From Weeksellaceae bacterium (lineage in GTDB: Bacteria > Bacteroidota > Bacteroidia > Flavobacteriales > Weeksellaceae), in assembly GCA_949788275.1 (NCBI GenBank), contig OX460916.1, forward strand, positions 124,001 through 188,000: DNA of 64,000 nt, read 5' to 3'. How positions within the stretch are numbered: the stretch's first letter is position 1; each line of letters begins with the position of its first letter. The position numbers and the translations under genes are program-made. Shown piece after piece: positions 1 to 10,127 of this stretch. Below the pieces are notes generated by a model that made no database searches, was not told the origin of the DNA, and saw only the letters and a list, made by a program, of their open reading frames with translations.

Positions 1-1095
1 TATTCTAAAGTAGATCCTTATCATCATGCAGGGGAATTTATAGAATTATTTAATTACACCACTGAAGATATAGACATCGGAAGTTGGATTATAGCAGATG
101 ATGAAAATAGTTTTATCTTTCCAAGGAATACTGTAGTGAAATCTAATGATTTTTTAATCATCGCATATATCAATGATGCCATTAAATCAAAAAATGCAAA
201 TTATTTTTTAGATTTTTTTCCTACAACAAGACCCCACAGCGATAAGATTATTTATACTGATAAAATAATTTTAAATAACTACAAGGAATCAGTTTCTCTT
301 TTTATGACAACGATTAGAGGTGAAAAATTAAATACTAATTTCTCAGGCGTTAGAATAGATGGTATATCTTGGGAATTCTCTGAAAAAAAACTACCTAAAG
401 GAAAGTATTCAACGCATAATTTAATAACGGATTTTGATTATTACTCATCTTCATATCACAAAAATGCTCCAAAAGACTATATTAATATAGTTGAGATGAG
501 CAGAGTGAATACATTTAATTCTAACTTCGATAAAGCTAATCCATTTGAACTATATTATAAACCATCTCTAATTAATTTAGAAGATATAACCTATGTAAAA
601 GAGGCAATATATCAGTTTGAACATTTTGGAAAGATGAAAATAATACCTGAATTGTTTAATTTAACGTGCAATATACATATTCCTACAATTGGTTATACTA
701 TTCCAAGTGATAATTATACGAACAGTAGATGTTTTCAATATGATTCGGCAGGAAATTACATAAATTCAATGCGATTTTGTTTAGAGCAGGCAAGTGATCC
801 TATTGGAGATGATGAAATTGTTATAGGTGTAGAAAAAAGCATCGAAGAATTATTTTTTGTTACGCCAAACCCTACGAATGGAAAAATCACAATTTCTTGG
901 GATAAATCATTAAAGCATTCATTATCTCAAATTTATATTATACCATTTAATGGATCAAATTCAATTCAAATAAAGTTTAATTCTCTGGATTTTGAAACGA
1001 GTTATGACTTAATAACTTTTTCAAAAGGAATTTATTTCGTGGAATTTATTTTAGAGGATGGGCGTAAAATTTCTAAAAAAATAATAAAACTCTAA
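1..1095 (+). CDS. Lamin-tail-domain protein with T9SS type A sorting domain (5' partial)
   Basis: The frame is open from the first base, so the gene starts outside the window. The first visible residues (GEFIELFNYT, then a DIGSWIIAD stretch) match the lamin tail domain, a beta-sandwich common in secreted Bacteroidota proteins. The last 80 or so residues (FFVTPNPTNGKITISW, later FSKGIYFVEFILEDG and a lysine-rich end) are a classical type IX secretion C-terminal sorting domain. The product is therefore expected to cross the outer membrane by the T9SS and be surface-anchored or released. The RHS toxin gene follows 15 bp downstream on the same strand, so the two are probably co-transcribed. The substrate or partner is unknown. 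Confidence 0.8.
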   Translation, partial: YSKVDPYHHAGEFIELFNYTTEDIDIGSWIIADDENSFIFPRNTVVKSNDFLIIAYINDAIKSKNANYFLDFFPTTRPHSDKIIYTDKIILNNYKESVSLFMTTIRGEKLNTNFSGVRIDGISWEFSEKKLPKGKYSTHNLITDFDYYSSSYHKNAPKDYINIVEMSRVNTFNSNFDKANPFELYYKPSLINLEDITYVKEAIYQFEHFGKMKIIPELFNLTCNIHIPTIGYTIPSDNYTNSRCFQYDSAGNYINSMRFCLEQASDPIGDDEIVIGVEKSIEELFFVTPNPTNGKITISWDKSLKHSLSQIYIIPFNGSNSIQIKFNSLDFETSYDLITFSKGIYFVEFILEDGRKISKKIIKL

Positions 1096-1110
1096 ATAAT
1101 AAAATTCATT

Positions 1111-4100
1111 ATGAGTAAATTAATTACACTTGTTTTTCTATTATCTAGTTTTGTATTTGCTCAACAGATAGAAGACGTTAAAGAATTCAAATCAGATCGC
1201 AGTTCTTATATAAATATTATATCTCATCCTAATACTTCCGATTTTATTCCTACTATTAATGCAGAATCAGATGTTAGCGTGAGTGGGGCATTTTCTCAAA
1301 TAATTCCTATTGAAGTTTTGGGAGGAATAAATAATTTTCAACCAAATATTTCCCTTGTTTATAATAGTCAAACCCATGGAGGATTAGCGGGGGAAGGATG
1401 GAATATTTCAGGTTTATCATCTATAACCTTGGGAGGGAAAAGCCTACAAATAGATAACAATAGCGAAGGGATTACTTTCGATGGTACGGATCCATATTAT
1501 TTGGACGGACAACGACTTATTGAGTCAAATGGGGAATATTATACTGAAGCGTTATCAGCTATTAAGATTAGAAAAAATGATGCGACAACTTTTACTGTTC
1601 ATTTTACTGATGGTCGTGTTTCTACCTACCGCAAGATAGGTCTCTTTGATTTTGTTATAACAGAGATGAGAGATGCTTTTAACAATAAGATAACATATGA
1701 ATATGAAAATAATGGAAATATAAGTTATATAAAAAAAATTAGCTATGGTCTTAATGCATTGTTCTCTCTTGAATTTGATTATACTGAAAATCCTAATCGA
1801 ATTATTTCTTATGTGAATGGAAGTGAGATTATTTCAAATAAAGTATTATCGCAAATTACAATAAATTCTAGAGAAGGATTATTTCGTAAATACTCATTAA
1901 CACATGACCTTACGAGTTTAAAATATCCTAGATTAAGGGAAGTAAATGTATTTAATAATAAAAATGAAGTATTAAAACCTCTTAAGTTTGATTATAATAG
2001 TGAAGATAGTTCTAGAAAATTAATTAAACATGTTGAGCATATCAATCGTTTCTCTAAAAACACATTAACATTAGGTAGTACTACGCAAGGAGATTTTGAA
2101 GGAAACGGAAATCTATCGAGTATTTATGTAGTTAATGAATATGATAAGTATAATCCTAAGCCTAATAAAACTAAAGAATTTTTCTCTTCCATTGTTCATG
2201 AAAAGATGGGACCAATTGTCTCAGATTTAAAGTTTGATAGCAATCTAAATTTGCATGCAGGGAAAATAATTGATTATGAGGGAAAATTAACTAAAAATGA
2301 TTATTTATTATTTTTAGATAGAAATGTCTATAACAAAGAAACTCTTCGATTTAATAATAATCACATCATAAATACAACTTATCAAATAAAAGCGATTGAT
2401 CCGCTGACTTCCAAAGAATATTCAAAAAGTGTTGTTATTCCTGCTGGTATAAATGTAGATAGAGATATGCGTATCATAAGGTTAGCGGACGATTTTTTTG
2501 AACTGAGTGGAGATTTTAATAATGATGGTTTAATCGATTTATTAATATTTAGAAAACCATCCTTTGCTTTTCCTTCTAGTTATGAAGCATCAATACTTCT
2601 TAAGATCGAAGCGGAAATAAAACTCTCAATGCTTGTTAGTTTTAATAAAATAGAAGTTGAAAAATACCCATCAGCATTATATTTTTATGAATTAGGAAAA
2701 GAAATTAGAAACCCTGGTAGTGTAGAGTTAATTCAATTAGCTTCAGATATTGCATTTGAAGAAGGGAAGGTTTACCCAATCAACTTTGATCGGGATGGAA
2801 TGACAGATTTTTTATTTGTAGATGAAAAGAAACAAGAGTTCAATGTAAAATCAGTAAAGAAAAACTTAAACGGGAGTCACTCCTTAATTACAAAATTAGA
2901 AGCACAACATTTAGCTTATTTTCAAGAAGGATCACCATTGGTATTTGGAGATTTCAATGGGGATGGTTTAACAGACTTTATGACACCTACAAAATTATAC
3001 GATATTAGTAATAGCAATATTCAAAGGGTTGCAAATGAGATTATTAATGATAAAAAGATATGGTGGGAATATATTAACACAGGAAAAGGACAATTTAAAG
3101 CAAAAGAAAGAGATTTTTCAATCAATGGATTAATTTCTTGTAAATCTTCACAAAGAGCCGTCACTAAAAAATCGTCTAATTGGCAAAAGTTTTGGTCTGG
3201 TAAACCTGATAAATATTTATACTCAGAGTATGCTTCTTGTGGGGTTATTGCAACTGATTTTAATAATGATGGACGATCAGATTTGATTGCTTTTAATTAT
3301 TTTGGTACAATAACACCAGGAAAAACAGACCCATCTTTAATACAAAATAATATTATAAAATCTTATGAAGAATCTGAAGGTTTAACCAATATATTCCTAA
3401 ATAAAATTTCATTTATAGAGAACAAGCCTTCTAATTCAGGGGATTATGATTTATATTTAGACTCGAATACACTATATTTAAACAATACAATTTCGCCCTT
3501 TACTCTGATTGGAAGCAATAATTCTGAAAAAAAATTAGAAACTTTTAATATTGGGGTTCACTTTATTGATCCTTTTAATTCTATCAAAATTAATTACGAT
3601 ATACAAACGCATAATTTCTTAGAAACTAAAATTTCTAAAATTGATAATGGTACTGGTATTATCCAATCTATTGAATATACACCAATGTCTGAATCTAGTG
3701 TTTCTCCTATAGCTATTTTAGATTCAAATAAGGTTTTAGAAAATAAAAACATTTATTACTCAATTGATCAGAATATTTCAGATGATTTAAAATACCCTTA
3801 TTATGTAAATAGAAAGCAACCAGGATTTTATCTTGTCAATCGTGTTAATACCATTTTTGATAACAAGTCTATTTCCAAAGAGTATCGATACACGAATGCG
3901 ATTCAAAATTTAAATGGAAAAGGGTTTCTAGGTTTTCAAAGAGTTGCCACAAGTAATACATATGAATCAATATTAAAAGATGGTCAACACTTACCTAAAG
4001 AGTTGGGAGCAGATGTCTTATGGTCAACGAGTTTGTATGATCCATTACAAGAAAATCAGCTTATAGAAAAGACAATTGGAAATCTAAATGGTGATCATTA

Positions 4101-7100
4101 CACAACAAAGTCTTCAATTGAGTATAAAAAGTTAATAAATAATAAAGCTTATATATATCTAAAAGAGAAAGAAAAAGCCGAAGATAGACTTCGGGATTTC
4201 ACGATTTTAAAATCATATACCTATAATTCAGATGGATTAATGATTGCTTCAAGTATTGATTATAATACTGAGAATAATTTAAAAACATTAGAAACTTTCG
4301 AATATGAACCGATTTTTTTTAATGAACAAAAATTGTTTTTCGGAAAAATTAAAAAACATGAAAATACATCGATAGACAATATAGGGTCATTTACCTCTAA
4401 AAATATTTATACCTATTATAAAACGAATGGCAGTGTTTCTAAAAATGAGAAGTATGGACATAATACATCTGCAATTATTTCAGAATTTAAGTATGATGAT
4501 GTAGGAAATAGAATAGAAGAGACACTATCGGGAGAAGGTATAAATACTTTAACGACAAAGTTAGAGTATGATGCTACTAAGCGATTTGTCGTCAAGACTA
4601 TTTCACCAGAAGGTTTGATCACATCTGCAAGTATTGATTTTTATGGAAAACCTTTAATAACAACAAATAATTTAGGATTAAAAACAAGTTACAAATATGA
4701 TCATTGGGGGAATAATATTGAATCAATTGATCCTTTTAATATAAAGACTACTTTAATAAAAAAAATGTTAGATAATGACCGATATTCTTTATCTACTTTT
4801 ACGCTAGGTGTACCCTCAACTATAGTTATATACGATAAATTTGAACGTATTATTCAGAAAAAAACACAATCGATAAATAATAAGTGGTCTATTGTGGATT
4901 TCGAATATGATTTATTTGGCAAATTAATAAAGGAATCGGAACCTTATTTTGAACTAGAGCCAAAGAAATGGAATGTTACTGAATATGATGCACTGGATCG
5001 TATTGTTAAACATACTCAAAGTAATGGAAAAGTAGTTTCAACATGTTATGAAAATTTATCAATTACCGTTGATGAAGGCCATAAAAAGACTTCGAAATTT
5101 TATAACTCTGCAGGTCAAATAATTAAACATACCGATAAAGGAGGTAGTGTTTTTTACACATATTACCCAAATGGAGTTTTAAAAACAGCAAATTATGATG
5201 GAAATATCATTAGCATCTTGCAAGATGGCTGGGGAAATAAAATTGAGTTAAGAGATCCTTCTGCTGGTACATATAATTATAAATACAATGCATTAGGTAA
5301 TATAGAAGAAGAAGTAAGTCCTAATGGTAAAACATTATATATTTATGATCGTTTCAATAGACTTGTTAAAGAAAATATTTATTCAAATGACAATACAATT
5401 ATTGATATTAATTATGAATTTAACCCAATTACTTTATTACCTACTAAAACATATGGAACAAGTAATGATCAATATTATGAATACGAAATTCTATATGATG
5501 AGTTATTTAGATTAAAAGGTAAAAAAGAAACAACAAAAGATTTTATCTATGAGTCTTTTTTAACTTATGATGCTGAGAATAAAGTCAAAGAGACTTCATC
5601 TAAAACGACACTGAAGTCTATAAATAAGGTTATTACATCGAAAGTTCATAATGTATATGACACCAATGGATTCCTGATAGAAGAGCGAGACGCAATTAAA
5701 AACAGAATAATTAAAAGAATTTCTGAAGTTAATGCTCAAGGGCAGGTAAAGAAATTAAATTTAGGTAACAATCTAAGCATAATGACAAGTTATGATAAAG
5801 ATTTCAATCCTTCCCAAATCGATTTGACAAACAATATTGGAAATTCTCAATTGAGAATTGACTACACTTTTAATTCTAAACGTAATATTTTAGAAAAAAG
5901 AAACATTCAATTTGAAGGTTTGACACCTTCTAATGAGTCCTTCATCTATGACGAATTAGATCGATTAACTGTTGAAAAAGAAAATGAAGTCCCCATTAGT
6001 AAATATGTTTATGATCAAAAAGGCCGGATGGTTTATAATTCGGAGGTTGGAAAACTTAATTATAAAGATATAAACTATCAGATTAAACAAATTTTCTTTA
6101 ATAAAAAAGGAGATCAACTAGTTAAGGAAAGAGGTTTACATGAAATAAAATTTAATAGCTATAAACAAGCTACAGAAATTTATTTAGAAGGAAAAGATAG
6201 AATTTCGTATGATTTTAATCTTTTAAAAGAAAGAAGTATTGCATATTATGGAAACTTAGATGTTGATAAAAATATAAGACCTTATAGAAAATTCTATACT
6301 TCTGATAAAGCGGTAGAAATTCTATTCGATGGAGTCAATTACAAAATCATCACCTATATTGATGGTGACCCTTATTCATCGAGCTATATCCAAATCAATG
6401 AGATTTTAGCTAACAATACGCAAACAGAAACAAATTATTTTTTACACCGTGATATTCAAGGAACAATACTCGCTTTATCTTCAGTTTCGGGCGATTTGGA
6501 AGAAAAACGATTATATGACGCATGGGGAAATATTAAACTTGTTGTTCACAAAGACGGATCAATTAATAAACTATTAGGAATTATAGATAGAGGTTATACT
6601 GGACATGAGCATTTACAAAGTATTGGATTAATTCATATGAATGGTCGTCTATATGATCCTATTTTAAGACGTTTTATCAGTCCAGATAATTTTGTTCAAG
6701 ATCCGTATAATACTCAAAATTTTGATCGTTATGCCTATGTATATAACAATCCATTATCATATACCGATCCTGATGGTGAATTTATTGTGGGTGTACTTGT
6801 TGGAGTTGCGGTTGGCGTAACAACCAACGCGATAATGAATGCTATTCAAGGAATCCCTTTGTGGTACGGTATGGGAAAAGCGATTACGATTTCTGCAATT
6901 TCAGCAGGTGTAAGTTTTGGGATAGGATCTATCGCAACGGAAATAGGCAATACTTCCTTTAGAGTTGCTTTTCAAGCAGGAGCTCATGCTACCTCTGGAG
7001 GAATTTTTAGTTCAATTGATGGAGGAAATTTCCTAAGTGGTTTTACTTCTGGTGCAATTTCATCACTTGCAGGTTCTGGAATCGATGGCTTAAAAATAGA

Positions 7101-7839
7101 ATCGGATTCTTTCTCAGATGCTTTAATAATTGCCTCAGGTGGTTTAACTGGTGGAATTTCATCTACTATTGCTGGTGGTTCTTTTTGGAAGGGGATACGT
7201 CAAGGATTAATTACAACTGGTTTAAACCATGTTCAACATAAATTTGTAAATTCGTTCTTGGATAATGGATACGAGAAAGATGGTAAAGGCGGTTATCGAA
7301 GAGTTAATAACAAAGGAGGAGATGATACTGATTATTTATATGAGAAAGGTAGAATCATCCAGAGTAAAGAAGTGTCTGCATCACCTCATGAATTAACTCA
7401 AAGAACGTACGGAATAAAAGCGGGGTCTCCTAATTTAATTGAAGTAGATATAATCGGAACCTTATTAGGTGGAAAAGCTGTTTTAATGGGTTTTTACCAA
7501 TTAGGTAAAGTAGGCCTAGTGATCTTTAAAACACCTATTGCCGCTAAGACGGGAGTGAACACTGTAGTCAGGTCAGAATCGACTTTAGGACATATTTTTA
7601 GAAATGCTCCAGGCCATGTTAATCCATCTACAGTTACTTCTCAAAGTAGATATATAAATTTATTTGAAAAGGTAGCCAATAATTCTGCTAATCTTAATCC
7701 AAATGTTTTGACCAATTATCAGAGAACGACTGGAGGCTTTCAAGGGTTTTCACAAACATTTAGAAATGGAAGTCAGATATGGACTCAAACACTTAATGGT
7801 AAAATCATCAATGCAGGAGTAAATACTATTCCTAAATAA
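1111..7839 (+). CDS. SpvB/FG-GAP/RHS-repeat polymorphic toxin
   Basis: A protein of 2,242 residues with an N-terminal signal peptide (LVFLLSSFVFAQ). Residues about 40-130 look like the SpvB/TcB N-terminal domain. FG-GAP/VCBS-like calcium loops of the DFNNDG or DFNGDG type lie near residues 467, 558, 614 and 716. RHS/YD repeats fill about 1,050-1,600. The RHS-associated core runs from HRDIQG (about 1,779) through DAWGN and GRLYDPILRRFISPD to YNNPLSYTDPDG (about 1,890). A glycine-rich hydrophobic pretoxin stretch follows, then a variable end from about 2,158 (GHIFRNAPGHVNP ... TQTLNGKIINAG). That end resembles C-termini of CdiA/RHS toxins thought to be BECR-fold RNases; this last point is inference. 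By family analogy the RHS part forms a shell around the toxin. The next gene is the likely immunity gene, 11 bp away. Confidence 0.9.
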   Translation: MSKLITLVFLLSSFVFAQQIEDVKEFKSDRSSYINIISHPNTSDFIPTINAESDVSVSGAFSQIIPIEVLGGINNFQPNISLVYNSQTHGGLAGEGWNISGLSSITLGGKSLQIDNNSEGITFDGTDPYYLDGQRLIESNGEYYTEALSAIKIRKNDATTFTVHFTDGRVSTYRKIGLFDFVITEMRDAFNNKITYEYENNGNISYIKKISYGLNALFSLEFDYTENPNRIISYVNGSEIISNKVLSQITINSREGLFRKYSLTHDLTSLKYPRLREVNVFNNKNEVLKPLKFDYNSEDSSRKLIKHVEHINRFSKNTLTLGSTTQGDFEGNGNLSSIYVVNEYDKYNPKPNKTKEFFSSIVHEKMGPIVSDLKFDSNLNLHAGKIIDYEGKLTKNDYLLFLDRNVYNKETLRFNNNHIINTTYQIKAIDPLTSKEYSKSVVIPAGINVDRDMRIIRLADDFFELSGDFNNDGLIDLLIFRKPSFAFPSSYEASILLKIEAEIKLSMLVSFNKIEVEKYPSALYFYELGKEIRNPGSVELIQLASDIAFEEGKVYPINFDRDGMTDFLFVDEKKQEFNVKSVKKNLNGSHSLITKLEAQHLAYFQEGSPLVFGDFNGDGLTDFMTPTKLYDISNSNIQRVANEIINDKKIWWEYINTGKGQFKAKERDFSINGLISCKSSQRAVTKKSSNWQKFWSGKPDKYLYSEYASCGVIATDFNNDGRSDLIAFNYFGTITPGKTDPSLIQNNIIKSYEESEGLTNIFLNKISFIENKPSNSGDYDLYLDSNTLYLNNTISPFTLIGSNNSEKKLETFNIGVHFIDPFNSIKINYDIQTHNFLETKISKIDNGTGIIQSIEYTPMSESSVSPIAILDSNKVLENKNIYYSIDQNISDDLKYPYYVNRKQPGFYLVNRVNTIFDNKSISKEYRYTNAIQNLNGKGFLGFQRVATSNTYESILKDGQHLPKELGADVLWSTSLYDPLQENQLIEKTIGNLNGDHYTTKSSIEYKKLINNKAYIYLKEKEKAEDRLRDFTILKSYTYNSDGLMIASSIDYNTENNLKTLETFEYEPIFFNEQKLFFGKIKKHENTSIDNIGSFTSKNIYTYYKTNGSVSKNEKYGHNTSAIISEFKYDDVGNRIEETLSGEGINTLTTKLEYDATKRFVVKTISPEGLITSASIDFYGKPLITTNNLGLKTSYKYDHWGNNIESIDPFNIKTTLIKKMLDNDRYSLSTFTLGVPSTIVIYDKFERIIQKKTQSINNKWSIVDFEYDLFGKLIKESEPYFELEPKKWNVTEYDALDRIVKHTQSNGKVVSTCYENLSITVDEGHKKTSKFYNSAGQIIKHTDKGGSVFYTYYPNGVLKTANYDGNIISILQDGWGNKIELRDPSAGTYNYKYNALGNIEEEVSPNGKTLYIYDRFNRLVKENIYSNDNTIIDINYEFNPITLLPTKTYGTSNDQYYEYEILYDELFRLKGKKETTKDFIYESFLTYDAENKVKETSSKTTLKSINKVITSKVHNVYDTNGFLIEERDAIKNRIIKRISEVNAQGQVKKLNLGNNLSIMTSYDKDFNPSQIDLTNNIGNSQLRIDYTFNSKRNILEKRNIQFEGLTPSNESFIYDELDRLTVEKENEVPISKYVYDQKGRMVYNSEVGKLNYKDINYQIKQIFFNKKGDQLVKERGLHEIKFNSYKQATEIYLEGKDRISYDFNLLKERSIAYYGNLDVDKNIRPYRKFYTSDKAVEILFDGVNYKIITYIDGDPYSSSYIQINEILANNTQTETNYFLHRDIQGTILALSSVSGDLEEKRLYDAWGNIKLVVHKDGSINKLLGIIDRGYTGHEHLQSIGLIHMNGRLYDPILRRFISPDNFVQDPYNTQNFDRYAYVYNNPLSYTDPDGEFIVGVLVGVAVGVTTNAIMNAIQGIPLWYGMGKAITISAISAGVSFGIGSIATEIGNTSFRVAFQAGAHATSGGIFSSIDGGNFLSGFTSGAISSLAGSGIDGLKIESDSFSDALIIASGGLTGGISSTIAGGSFWKGIRQGLITTGLNHVQHKFVNSFLDNGYEKDGKGGYRRVNNKGGDDTDYLYEKGRIIQSKEVSASPHELTQRTYGIKAGSPNLIEVDIIGTLLGGKAVLMGFYQLGKVGLVIFKTPIAAKTGVNTVVRSESTLGHIFRNAPGHVNPSTVTSQSRYINLFEKVANNSANLNPNVLTNYQRTTGGFQGFSQTFRNGSQIWTQTLNGKIINAGVNTIPK

Positions 7840-7850
7840 AAGTTAAAAAA

Positions 7851-8339
7851 ATGAATGCAGCAATAATTAAAGAAATAAATAAAGAATATATAGAAGCTGT
7901 TGAGCTTTATGAGAAGGATATAAAAAAATCTGCCTCCCTTGAGAGTTATATCAATTTAGCTTTCTTGTATTGGTGTTTTGCTTTTGAGCTTTTTGAGTTT
8001 AATATTCCAAATAACATCTCTGAAAAATTGAGCGTTATTGGTGGTAATAGATATTCAAAGATTTTAGGATTAGGGTTGAATAACTATCCCAATAGTATGG
8101 AATTGAATTTTTGGAAAAGATATTTCTCACATATAAGCTTTGGTGAGGAGTTTTCAGATAATGATTGTAAACAATTAATAGTAAAATATCGGAACGATGA
8201 AAATATTATTCCCTATTTCTACCTTTATCTTTTTGATAAAAAAAAGTATGAAACAGAAAAAAATAAATTATTAGATGAATGTAGTGTAAAACCTACGGCA
8301 AAAAATATTTATATAAGGTCTATTATAGAGGATAAGTAA
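7851..8339 (+). CDS. Probable immunity protein for the RHS toxin
   Basis: A 162-residue soluble, mostly helical-looking acidic protein without signal peptide. I do not recognise a named family. Its position 11 bp downstream of the RHS toxin, its small size and its cytoplasmic nature are what one expects of a cognate immunity protein. Its stop codon is followed after a single base by the VAAKGG junction of an orphan toxin end (8,341), so a later cassette has been joined directly to it. Function is inferred from context only. Confidence 0.6.
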   Translation: MNAAIIKEINKEYIEAVELYEKDIKKSASLESYINLAFLYWCFAFELFEFNIPNNISEKLSVIGGNRYSKILGLGLNNYPNSMELNFWKRYFSHISFGEEFSDNDCKQLIVKYRNDENIIPYFYLYLFDKKKYETEKNKLLDECSVKPTAKNIYIRSIIEDK

Positions 8340-8340
8340 A

Positions 8341-8643
8341 GTTGCTGCTAAGGGGGGATTAACTGCATATGAAGCTGCATTAGCAGGTGGGAAGCATTCA
8401 GGCTTTTTGAAAAACTATGCAGGAAGAAGTGCAGATGAAATAAGTAAAGCTATAAGAAGTATGCAATCAGGAAACCAAGGAATTGGTGTCCACCTTGATA
8501 AAATTGCTAATCCGTCAAAGTATGTACCCAATTGGAGTACTCTGCGTCCAAATCACCAACAGAGTCTAATAAATGGTTGGCAGAATACAGTTACAAAACA
8601 TACTGAACAAATTCAAATTTTACAAACACTTTTAGGCAAATAA
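8341..8643 (+). pseudogene. Headless toxin C-terminal module A
   Basis: An open frame beginning exactly at the junction codons for VAAKGG and ending at a TAA. It has no start codon at its head, only an in-frame TTG at 8,407. The module reads VAAKGGLTAYEAALAGGKHS and continues with a charged, helical region ending in LQTLLGK. It corresponds to the exchangeable end of a polymorphic toxin without its carrier. I do not recognise the toxin activity. It lies 1 bp after the RHS immunity gene and 5 bp before its own probable immunity gene. It is best read as a silent cassette that could only be expressed after recombination onto a carrier; translation from the TTG cannot be excluded. Confidence 0.6.
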
Positions 8644-8648
8644 AGATT

Positions 8649-8864
8649 ATGGAAAATTACATTGAAGATATATTAAATCAACTGATTGAAGAAGCAAAAG
8701 AAATTAAGGTTATTGATGAATTTGAGAAAGGTAAACTATTTGGTTATTATTTTTCAATATCAAAGATTTTAACCCAAGCTTTGAGTTTTGGTGTATTAGA
8801 AAAGTTGCCTAAACATTTAAGAGAATTTAATCCTGAGTCTTTACTAAATGAAATTACTTCTTAA
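8649..8864 (+). CDS. Probable immunity protein for module A
   Basis: A 71-residue acidic protein with no signal peptide and no family I recognise. It follows the headless toxin module A by 5 bp, and its 3' end overlaps the start of the next cassette by 17 bp. The frame is intact even though the toxin partner has lost its head, which fits selection to keep immunity. The role rests on context. Confidence 0.55.
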   Translation: MENYIEDILNQLIEEAKEIKVIDEFEKGKLFGYYFSISKILTQALSFGVLEKLPKHLREFNPESLLNEITS

Positions 8865-9342
8865 AGTATTCTTTTACCTACTGACAATATTTAATACAAA
8901 TATTGTAGAAGCAAGAGTAGTTGTTTTTGATGCAGCAGTTTCAGAAATAAAGCTTTCTATAAGTGATATAAAAGGTGAAAATTATTCAACTATAATTTTA
9001 GAAAATGACTTTGACATAACTTGCAAAACTGAAAATGCTTTAGTAGCTTATAGAAATTGGAGAGACAAACGTTGGACAGTTGCTGCTAAGGGGGGAGGTA
9101 GTTGGGTTTATGGTGCTTTCAAATCAGAAGCTAAATGGGCAGGGCAATTATCTAAACGTGGTTGGACAGCTGAACAGATAACAGAGGCAGTAACAAAAGG
9201 TAAAAGTTTTGATGCTGTAAATATGGTCAACAAGGCAAATTCAGCGACAAGACATGTGCACCCAACGACAGGGCAATCAGTAGTTATTGATAACGTAACA
9301 AAGGAACTTCTACACGTAGGAGGACCTGGCTTTAAATACTAA
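8848..9342 (+). CDS. Small secreted toxin with colicin E5-like RNase end (module B)
   Basis: This 164-residue protein is the only complete toxin in the array after the RHS gene. Residues 1-22 form a signal peptide (MKLLLKVFFYLLTIF). A linker of about 50 residues follows, then the junction YRNWRDKRWTVAAKGG near residues 69-84. The end contains RGWTAEQI, then ATRHVHPTTGQSVVIDN and a short HVGGPGF tail. This pattern (RGWT, an aromatic/basic core, VIDN) is that of the colicin E5-related RNase domains of Bacteroidota polymorphic toxins, which cut tRNA anticodon loops. The tRNA target here is inference. Its ATG overlaps the preceding immunity gene by 17 bp, and its probable immunity gene follows 5 bp after the stop. 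Confidence 0.7.
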   Translation: MKLLLKVFFYLLTIFNTNIVEARVVVFDAAVSEIKLSISDIKGENYSTIILENDFDITCKTENALVAYRNWRDKRWTVAAKGGGSWVYGAFKSEAKWAGQLSKRGWTAEQITEAVTKGKSFDAVNMVNKANSATRHVHPTTGQSVVIDNVTKELLHVGGPGFKY

Positions 9343-9347
9343 GCTCT

Positions 9348-9575
9348 ATGGAAAAGAATATTTATATCCAGGTGTTAGAAGAAGGAACCAAAGTTTATAG
9401 ACCTGTTCCTGCAATAGAAATTGAGAACAATATTTATGAAGTGCAAGGTTATGACATTTATGACTCCGAAGATGAAACTTGGGAATTTCTACCAGGTACA
9501 TATGTGTTAGTAGAAGAACAAAATCTTGGTGGCGAAAATGTATTAGTAGCAATAAAGGAACAAAGTGCTGAATGA
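9348..9575 (+). CDS. Probable immunity protein for E5-like toxin B
   Basis: A 75-residue, strongly acidic protein (about 17 Asp/Glu) rich in predicted beta strands, with no signal peptide. It starts 5 bp after the E5-like toxin. An acidic surface suits a tRNA mimic that blocks a basic anticodon nuclease, as ImmE5 does for colicin E5, but no family identity is claimed. It ends 22 bp before the ATG of the next signal-peptide leader. Confidence 0.6.
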   Translation: MEKNIYIQVLEEGTKVYRPVPAIEIENNIYEVQGYDIYDSEDETWEFLPGTYVLVEEQNLGGENVLVAIKEQSAE

Positions 9576-9597
9576 TATGATTTTGCAAAAATATATA

Positions 9598-10124
9598 ATG
9601 AAATTGCTTATTAAAATATTGTTGTTTGTTTTTGTTGTACTTATTGTTAACGTGAGGGTAATGAGTGCGGCTATTACATTTCCCAATATTCAGGAAACGA
9701 CAACATCTTTTTCATTTCATAAAGAAACATCAAAAATAGTTTCTAATGTTGATGAAAATGATATTAAGAATTGTTGTCAAAATGGCCGGTATTTAGTAGA
9801 TTATAGAAACTGGGTACAGGCGCTGAAGTATTTGTTGCTAAGACGGGAAGTAGTGTGTTCTCTTACATAACACCTAAGATTGCAAAGCAGATGGCAGGTC
9901 GTGGGTGGACAAAGGAGTTAATACATAATACTGTAAATAATCCATTTACAACAAGAGTTGCCACAAATAGAGCGACCGGTAATACTGCTACTGCATATTT
10001 CCAGAAAAATGGTTCTTACATTGTTAAAGACAATGTAACAAATCACGTCATTCAAATTAGCAACAGGTTAGATCCAAAATGGATACCAGATGCAACAATC
10101 ATTAACCCGTTTATTCCTAAGTAA
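9598..10124 (+). pseudogene. Frame-broken E5-like secreted toxin (module C)
   Basis: The ATG at 9,598 opens a leader like that of module B: a signal peptide (MKLLIKILLFVFVVLIV) and a short linker ending DYRNW. In that frame translation then runs into unrelated residues and stops at 9,870. The toxin is in the -1 frame from 9,810: LGTGAEVFVAKTG, then RGWTKELI, a TGNTATAYF core, GSYIVKDNVTN, VIQIS and a KWIPDATI tail, ending at 10,124. This matches the colicin E5-like RNase pattern more closely than module B. The join is a collapsed repeat (see findings). An ATG-initiated fragment from inside the toxin frame could be translated, but it would lack the secretion signal. Confidence 0.7.
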
Positions 10125-10127
10125 ATT

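Noticed and set aside
4416-4622. Minus-strand open frame inside the RHS gene
   Set aside because: It is a shadow of the strongly supported RHS frame, with no family and no start context.
9346-9588. Minus-strand open frame over the immunity gene of module B
   Set aside because: Antisense to a better gene, with unlikely composition (His/Leu-rich).
9801-9830. Programmed -1 frameshift at the leader-toxin join
   Set aside because: No X XXY YYZ slippery heptamer and no obvious downstream stem; a deletion between short repeats explains it better. Kept only as an alternative in the findings.
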